Positions 59,434 through 64,000 of a DNA stretch of 64,000 nucleotides are shown here, one piece after another. The notes under the pieces are model-generated. The model was not told where the DNA came from and did not search any database. It saw only the letters and a list, made by a program, of their open reading frames with translations. The number at the start of each line of letters is the position of its first letter. Position 1 is the first letter of the stretch. Where the stretch lies: positions 1 to 64,000 of the forward strand of contig JAJZUU010000001.1 of NCBI GenBank assembly GCA_021848325.1, in the 5' to 3' direction. The position numbers and the translations under genes were made by a program. The DNA comes from Pseudomonadota bacterium. Lineage in GTDB: Bacteria; Pseudomonadota; Gammaproteobacteria; Burkholderiales; JAJZUU01.

Positions 59434-60348
59434 TCAACCCACCGCCTGCCAGTAGGCATCGACCCGCCCCTGGATCTCGCCCAACAAGGCCTCGTTGCGT
59501 TGCGGCGTGAAGAGGTGGGCAAAGCGCCCCTGGGTCTTGAGGTAATCCTCCACCGGCAGGCGCGCGCCGGGGATCTTGGTGTGCGTCACCTTGCCGTCCC
59601 GGTATTCCTTCAACGGCCACACCCCGCTCCTGACCGCCAGCCTGCCGATCTCCACCGTGTCCTTCGGGTCGTAGTCCCAGCCGGTGGGGCAGGGGGACAA
59701 AGCGATGATGAACCGGGGGCCCTTGAGGCCCTTGGCCTGCTCGACCTTGCGTGCCAGGTCCAGCGGCTCCGCCCCGATGGCCGTCGCCACGTAGGCCGGC
59801 CGATGCGCCGCCAGGATGGAAAACAGGTCCTTCTTGTAGCCCGGATAGCCGCGCGCGCCCGTGCTGGTGGCGGTCCTGGCCCCGTGGGGCGTAGCGCCGG
59901 AATATTGCTGGCCGGTGTTGCCGTAGCCCTCGTTGTCGTAGCAGACATAGAGGAAATCCAGCCCGCGCTCGATGGCGCCGGAAGTGGCGGATAGCCCCAT
60001 GCCGTAGGCCGCCCCGTCGCCGGTCAGCACCACCACCTCCAGGTCGTCTGTCGGCGCCATCCTGCCCTTTTGCAACAGGATATCCAGGGCATCGCGCACC
60101 CCTTGCGCCCCGGCCGGCGCACTGGCCATGGCGGTATACAGCCAGGAGCCGCGAAACGGGGTGAAGGGGTAGACCGAAAGCAGGGTCATGCACCCGGCGG
60201 CATTGACGAAGACTGTCTTCTCCCCCAGGATATCGTAGATCTCGTGCAGCGCTTCCAGCCCGCCGCAGCCTGCGCACATGGGGGTGCCGCTGCCCAGCAG
60301 GTGGCCGGAGGGCAAGTCCTTCATCCGCTTGAACCGAGTCTCGCTCAC
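59434..60348 (-). CDS. 2-oxoacid:ferredoxin oxidoreductase, beta (TPP) subunit
   Basis: A 304-residue subunit carrying the thiamine-diphosphate site: GTPMCAGCGGLEAL with cluster-binding Cys, and VVLTGDGAAYGMGL. YDNEGYGNTGQQYSGATPHG follows the family pattern. It decarboxylates a 2-oxoacid to acyl-CoA with ferredoxin reduction, together with alpha and gamma/delta. The start overlaps the alpha-subunit stop by four bases. Substrate (pyruvate, 2-oxoisovalerate or another) cannot be read from the sequence. Confidence 0.9.
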   Translation of the reverse strand: MSETRFKRMKDLPSGHLLGSGTPMCAGCGGLEALHEIYDILGEKTVFVNAAGCMTLLSVYPFTPFRGSWLYTAMASAPAGAQGVRDALDILLQKGRMAPTDDLEVVVLTGDGAAYGMGLSATSGAIERGLDFLYVCYDNEGYGNTGQQYSGATPHGARTATSTGARGYPGYKKDLFSILAAHRPAYVATAIGAEPLDLARKVEQAKGLKGPRFIIALSPCPTGWDYDPKDTVEIGRLAVRSGVWPLKEYRDGKVTHTKIPGARLPVEDYLKTQGRFAHLFTPQRNEALLGEIQGRVDAYWQAVG

Positions 60349-61592
60349 GATTCCTCCCCCAGCCCTTGCCGCTCCACATGGGCGATGGCCTGAAGTTTCC
60401 TGACCTCCCTCAGTTCATCCAGGGTATAGAGCAGCCTGGGAGGCGGGGCGGTCCCCTGCTCCGCGGCGCTACGGGTCACTGCGGCCATCTCGTAGAATTC
60501 CTCCGCGCTGATGTCCCGCCCGCCCAGCCCGCCGATGAAGCTCACCAGAACGGGGGCCGCCTGCCCCAGGCCGTAGAGGGCCGAGGCCAGCTCCCCGTAG
60601 AGCACGCCCCCTTTCCCCATGGAAATGTTCTGGTCGATCACCGCCACACCCCTCTTGCCGGCCAGCGCCCGGCGCAGCCCCTCCTCCGGGAACGGTCGCA
60701 ACAGCCGCGGCCTGACGCAGCCCACCGGCCGGCCCGCCTGCCGCAGCCGGTCCACCGCCTCCCGCGCCTTGGTGGCGAAGGACCCCATCATGACGAAAAC
60801 GATCTCCGCGTCCTCGGTACGATAAGTGTCCAGCGCGCCGTAAGTCCGGCCGAAGGTGCGCGCGAATTCCTCCGCGATCTCCTCATGGGCCTCGAGGGCG
60901 TTCAGGGCGGCCAGGTGGCTTTCGTAGCGGAAATAGGAATAGGGCGAGCCCCCCAGCACCACCACCGCCTGGCTCAGGGGCGCGCTGGCGCGGAAGCGGA
61001 CGTTTTCCGGGTCGTAAGGCGGCAGAAAGCCGTCTACCGCCGCCGGGTCCGGGGTCTCCACCGGTTCCCGGGTGAAGGAGAGATAAAAGCCGTCCAGGTT
61101 CACGATCACCGGCAGCCTCACGCGGGCGTCCTCCCCCAGCCGGTAGGCCATGAGGATGCTGTCCAGCACCTCCTGGCAGGTAGCGCAATGGATCTGCAGA
61201 AAGCCGCTGTCCCGCGTAGCCAGGACGTCGTTGTGATCGGGCTCCAGGGTGAGGGGCGAGGCCAGCCCGCGGGATACGTTGACCAGCACGAAGGGCGCCC
61301 GCCAGCCGGCCACGGTGTAGATCATCTCCATGCCGTACAGCAGCCCCTGGCTGGAGGTGGCGGTAAACACCCGGGCCCCGGTGGCGGCCGCGGCCCCCGC
61401 CGCGGTGATCATGGAGTGCTCCGACTCCAGGGTGGCCATGCGGCAGTCCATCTCGCCCGAGTCGATCCAGGACCCGATGGTCTCGATGATCTCGGTCTGG
61501 GGGGTGATGGGGAAGGCCGGCAGATAGTCGGCCCGCGCCAGGCGTGCGCCCCAGGCCGCGGCCCTGTTTCCGGTCAACAGGATGCGCGTCAT
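60345..61592 (-). CDS. 2-oxoacid:ferredoxin oxidoreductase, alpha subunit
   Basis: A 415-residue alpha subunit (PorA/VorB type) with the N-terminal FPITPQTEIIETI and the SEHSMITAAGAAAATGARVF loop typical of these enzymes. ATG 61592 overlaps the gamma/delta stop by four bases. It supplies the substrate- and CoA-binding part of the complex with the beta subunit. Confidence 0.9.
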   Translation of the reverse strand: MTRILLTGNRAAAWGARLARADYLPAFPITPQTEIIETIGSWIDSGEMDCRMATLESEHSMITAAGAAAATGARVFTATSSQGLLYGMEMIYTVAGWRAPFVLVNVSRGLASPLTLEPDHNDVLATRDSGFLQIHCATCQEVLDSILMAYRLGEDARVRLPVIVNLDGFYLSFTREPVETPDPAAVDGFLPPYDPENVRFRASAPLSQAVVVLGGSPYSYFRYESHLAALNALEAHEEIAEEFARTFGRTYGALDTYRTEDAEIVFVMMGSFATKAREAVDRLRQAGRPVGCVRPRLLRPFPEEGLRRALAGKRGVAVIDQNISMGKGGVLYGELASALYGLGQAAPVLVSFIGGLGGRDISAEEFYEMAAVTRSAAEQGTAPPPRLLYTLDELREVRKLQAIAHVERQGLGEES

Positions 61593-62515
61593 GGCCGGCC
61601 CCCCTCCGCTGCCGCCGCTGCGCGCTCCGCAATCGCCTCGATGGCGTGGGGCGGGCACTGGGCCACGCAGATCATGCAGCCCTTGCAGTGCTCGTAGTCG
61701 ATCTGCGGCCGGCCCTCCGCATTCACGCCGATGGCGCTGTCCGGGCAGAAGCTGCTGCATACCCACCAGCAGCGGTTGCAGCGGCTGTAGTCGATCACCG
61801 GGCGCATGGTGCGCCACAGGCCGGTCTTCACCTCCACGCTGGTGGCGGCCCCATGGATGGCCGGCGCCGCCACCCGCGCGTCCTCGAACGGCAGGTCGAT
61901 CCACTCGGGGTGCCGGTAACCGCTGGCGGATACCTCCGTTCCCTCCTGCACGCAACCGGCATGGCCCGCCATCAGATCGAACGCCGCCAACGCCCGCTCC
62001 AGGTTGGCGGCCACCACCTCGGCCCCCAAGGGTCCGAGTTCTTCCCGGATTGCGCGCTCCGTCGCGCCCCGCGAGACCACACCCAACAGCGCCGCCGCCG
62101 CACCCGCGCAGGCGGCCCCGGCAAAGCGCAGCTCCTGGCGGTCCTCCGCCGTCGCCGGCAACGTGAGCACCGGACCTTTCAGGTTGAGCCTGTCTTTCCA
62201 GACGGATGGTGCTTCCTGGCTGTTGACGAGCAGCACCGTGAAATCGCCCAACCCCGCCATCACGCCCGCCGCCGGCATGGGCACCAGGGTGTCGTCGGCC
62301 ACGATGACCAGGTCGGGGCGACGGATCACCCCCCGCTCGTTGATGGGCTGCCTCGATGCGCGCACGTAGGCGAACAGCGGGGCGCCCCGGCGCTCCGCGC
62401 CGTAGCGGGGGGCGTCCTGCACCTCGAAGCCGTCGAGGAACAGGGCGGTGCCCAGGATACGGCTGGCGGTCTTCATGCCCTGCCCTCCGCGACCGTGGAA
62501 TCGAATGCGATACAT
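61589..62515 (-). CDS. 2-oxoacid:ferredoxin oxidoreductase, fused gamma and delta subunits
   Basis: A 308-residue protein. Residues about 1-185 are the gamma subunit (RFHGRGGQGMKTASRIL, then GFEVQDAPRYGAERRGAP). Residues about 235-308 are the delta ferredoxin with two 4Fe-4S sites (CNRCWWVCSSFCPDS and CKGCMICVAQCPPHA). Gamma and delta are separate genes in many organisms. It sits between the dehydrogenase gene and the alpha subunit. Confidence 0.92.
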   Translation of the reverse strand: MYRIRFHGRGGQGMKTASRILGTALFLDGFEVQDAPRYGAERRGAPLFAYVRASRQPINERGVIRRPDLVIVADDTLVPMPAAGVMAGLGDFTVLLVNSQEAPSVWKDRLNLKGPVLTLPATAEDRQELRFAGAACAGAAAALLGVVSRGATERAIREELGPLGAEVVAANLERALAAFDLMAGHAGCVQEGTEVSASGYRHPEWIDLPFEDARVAAPAIHGAATSVEVKTGLWRTMRPVIDYSRCNRCWWVCSSFCPDSAIGVNAEGRPQIDYEHCKGCMICVAQCPPHAIEAIAERAAAAAEGGRP

Positions 62516-62590
62516 GGCGCCTCTTCGAACTCCCTCAGCCCGCCTCTTCGCCCGGAGACGGGGATCCCGCGATCCGGTGAAATATCCGGA

Positions 62591-63703
62591 CTAGAAAATG
62601 GCCCAGCGGCGGTAGCTCATGGCCTTCTTCACCCGGGAGACGGCCAGGTCCAGCGCCGCATCCCGGGGAAGGATTTTCTTCGTCCTGGCCGCCCCCAGCA
62701 CCTCCTCGGTATTGCGCCGCAGTTTCTCCTTGATGGTCTCGAACGCGGCGCCCTCGCTTGCTCCCTGGTACTCCATGGCGGCGCAGATCACCCCGCCGGC
62801 ATTGGCGATGAAGTCGGGAACGCACAGGATGCCCTTGTCGTGCAGGTACTTCTCCGCGGCCTGGGTGACGGGGATGTTGGCGCCCTCGAGCACCAGCCTG
62901 GTTTTAAGACGCGCGACGTTGTCCTCGTGGATGACATCGGGGCGCGCGGCCGGTATCCAGATGTCGCATTCGATGTCGATCACCCCGTCCCGGTCGAGCT
63001 TGCCGCCGCCCGCATAGTCCACCACGCTGTTGCCGGCCTCCTTGAGGGCGATCAGCGCGGCCAGGTCCAGCCCGTTCGGGTCGTGGACCGTCCCCAAGGA
63101 ATCCGCGGCACCCACCAGCAGCGCGCCGCGGTCGGCGAGGAAGCGGGCCGCGTGCTTGCCTACCGCGCCGAAGCCCTGCACCACGAAGCGGGCGCCCTCC
63201 AGCCTGAAACCGCAATGCCCGACGGCGACCTCCGCCACATGGCTCAGGCCCCAGCCGGTGGCCCCGATCTCGTCCAGGGGGATGCCCCCCACCTCCCGCG
63301 GCAATCCGACGGCACGGCCGATCTCGTCCTTGACCCAGGCCATGCACGCCTCGTCGGTCCCCATGTCGGGCCCGAAGATATACTCGTGCGCATGGCGCAG
63401 GGAACAGGCCAGGGCGCGCATCAATCGCTCCTTGTCGGCCCTGGGCATCTTCGGGTCGCCGTACAGCACCGCCTTGCCGCCGCCGTGGGGCAGGCCGGCG
63501 GCGGCATTCTTCAAGGTCATCGCCCGGGCCAGCCGCACGCACTCCTCGGTGCTGACGTCGGGGGCCATGCGCACGCCGCCGATAGAGGGGCCGGCGGCGA
63601 CGTTATCCACCACCAGGACCGCCTTCAACCCGACCGACGGCTCATGGACATGAATGATCCGCGCGGGCCCAAGCTCGTCGGCAAACTTGAAAGCGCCCTC
63701 CAT
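62591..63703 (-). CDS. Glutamate/leucine dehydrogenase-family protein
   Basis: A 370-residue NAD(P)-dependent amino-acid dehydrogenase. The catalytic Lys lie in AGLPHGGGKAVLYGDP and the nearby GPDMGTDEACMAWV loop; the Rossmann motif is VVQGFGAVGKHAARFL; the ANAGGV segment completes the active site. Start at ATG 63703 follows GAGG; the frame upstream lacks family residues. Amino-acid specificity is unresolved. It probably supplies 2-oxoacid to the oxidoreductase genes downstream. The 297 bp beyond it to the window end show no recognised gene. Confidence 0.9.
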   Translation of the reverse strand: MEGAFKFADELGPARIIHVHEPSVGLKAVLVVDNVAAGPSIGGVRMAPDVSTEECVRLARAMTLKNAAAGLPHGGGKAVLYGDPKMPRADKERLMRALACSLRHAHEYIFGPDMGTDEACMAWVKDEIGRAVGLPREVGGIPLDEIGATGWGLSHVAEVAVGHCGFRLEGARFVVQGFGAVGKHAARFLADRGALLVGAADSLGTVHDPNGLDLAALIALKEAGNSVVDYAGGGKLDRDGVIDIECDIWIPAARPDVIHEDNVARLKTRLVLEGANIPVTQAAEKYLHDKGILCVPDFIANAGGVICAAMEYQGASEGAAFETIKEKLRRNTEEVLGAARTKKILPRDAALDLAVSRVKKAMSYRRWAIF

Positions 63704-64000
63704 TCCAACCTCTTCTCGCATCACGCCGACACGCCATCCGCCCCCGATACCGGTTCATCCTGTTGCGGGAACAAGGGCCTCCATGAAGTAAATATAGCAG
63801 TTCCGCGGCCCGGTCTCGACGCCAGGCTGCCCCGTCTTGGTCATCGAAGAGCGCCGCCAAAACGTGGCGGGAGCGACGAGAAGCAGGGGACCGCGGGCGG
63901 CCTGCGCCAGTCGGAATGTTTGCCTACCTGCAGGATGGTCATGCCCGCCCTTTTCCGGTCAGGTATGCGCCTGCCCCGATGCGCCCGGACCTACCCGGGA

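Overview
The window is high-GC, densely coded chromosomal DNA, almost certainly from a betaproteobacterium. The gene neighbourhoods (mreBCD-mrdA-rodA-rlpA-dacC-dat-ybeD-lipB-lipA, gatCAB with a DUF4124 gene, pyrE divergent from exonuclease III, yqjD/yqjE/yqjK) and the protein sequences fit Nitrosomonadales or Rhodocyclales-type organisms. I cannot name the species. No rRNA, tRNA or CRISPR was recognised.

Layout. 0.2-8.6 kb: a glycine-zipper lipoprotein, the periplasmic methionine sulfoxide reductase pair msrP/msrQ, a broken anti-sigma factor, cobalamin-dependent methionine synthase metH, and a brnT/brnA toxin-antitoxin pair whose toxin is frameshifted. 8.8-19.6 kb (minus strand): lipoate synthesis (lipA, lipB, ybeD), a D-amino-acid transaminase and the rod-shape and peptidoglycan elongation genes. 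19.7-25.2 kb: gatCAB, a DUF4124 protein, pyrE and exonuclease III. 25.7-34.1 kb: an O-antigen-ligase-like membrane protein, an orphan NarX-type kinase, a carboxymuconolactone-decarboxylase/Rieske fusion, lone PDC-sensor and CZB proteins, and endonuclease V. 34.3-44.8 kb: an Atg22/UMF1 transporter, M28 peptidase, dodecin, RNase Z-like protein, a YbaK-type deacylase, a diaminopimelate-dehydrogenase-like protein, an unusual Hfq, an L,D-transpeptidase overlapping an M15/DUF882 peptidase, yqjD-E-K, an old-yellow-enzyme reductase and a methyltransferase. 44.8-45.9 kb: a non-coding region with two perfect DnaA boxes, a REP-like palindrome and a cluster of TAAA-loop palindromes. 45.9-50.3 kb: DUF1614, FapA/DUF342 and an Atm1-type ABC exporter. 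50.3-53.7 kb: an accessory patch with an AT-rich island, a decayed IS1380-like transposase, a YeiH-family transporter and a small Cys-rich protein. 53.7-57.6 kb: a translationally coupled outer-membrane barrel / PstS-like protein / HAMP-GGDEF-EAL operon. 57.7-63.7 kb (minus): a glutamate/leucine-dehydrogenase-like enzyme, a three-gene 2-oxoacid:ferredoxin oxidoreductase and an acyl-CoA synthetase, which together look like an amino-acid to acyl-CoA route.

The most striking non-coding feature is a family of six nearly identical interspersed elements (168 or 207 bp) with 19-bp perfect inverted ends that start and finish in CTAG, and no coding capacity. They behave like a MITE that targets CTAG. 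Three of the six sit exactly at the TAG stop codon of a gene (the lipoprotein, gatB and exonuclease III), so the element enters without damaging the upstream protein. One copy also rewrites the C-terminus of MsrQ, and another abuts the truncated IS1380-like transposase.
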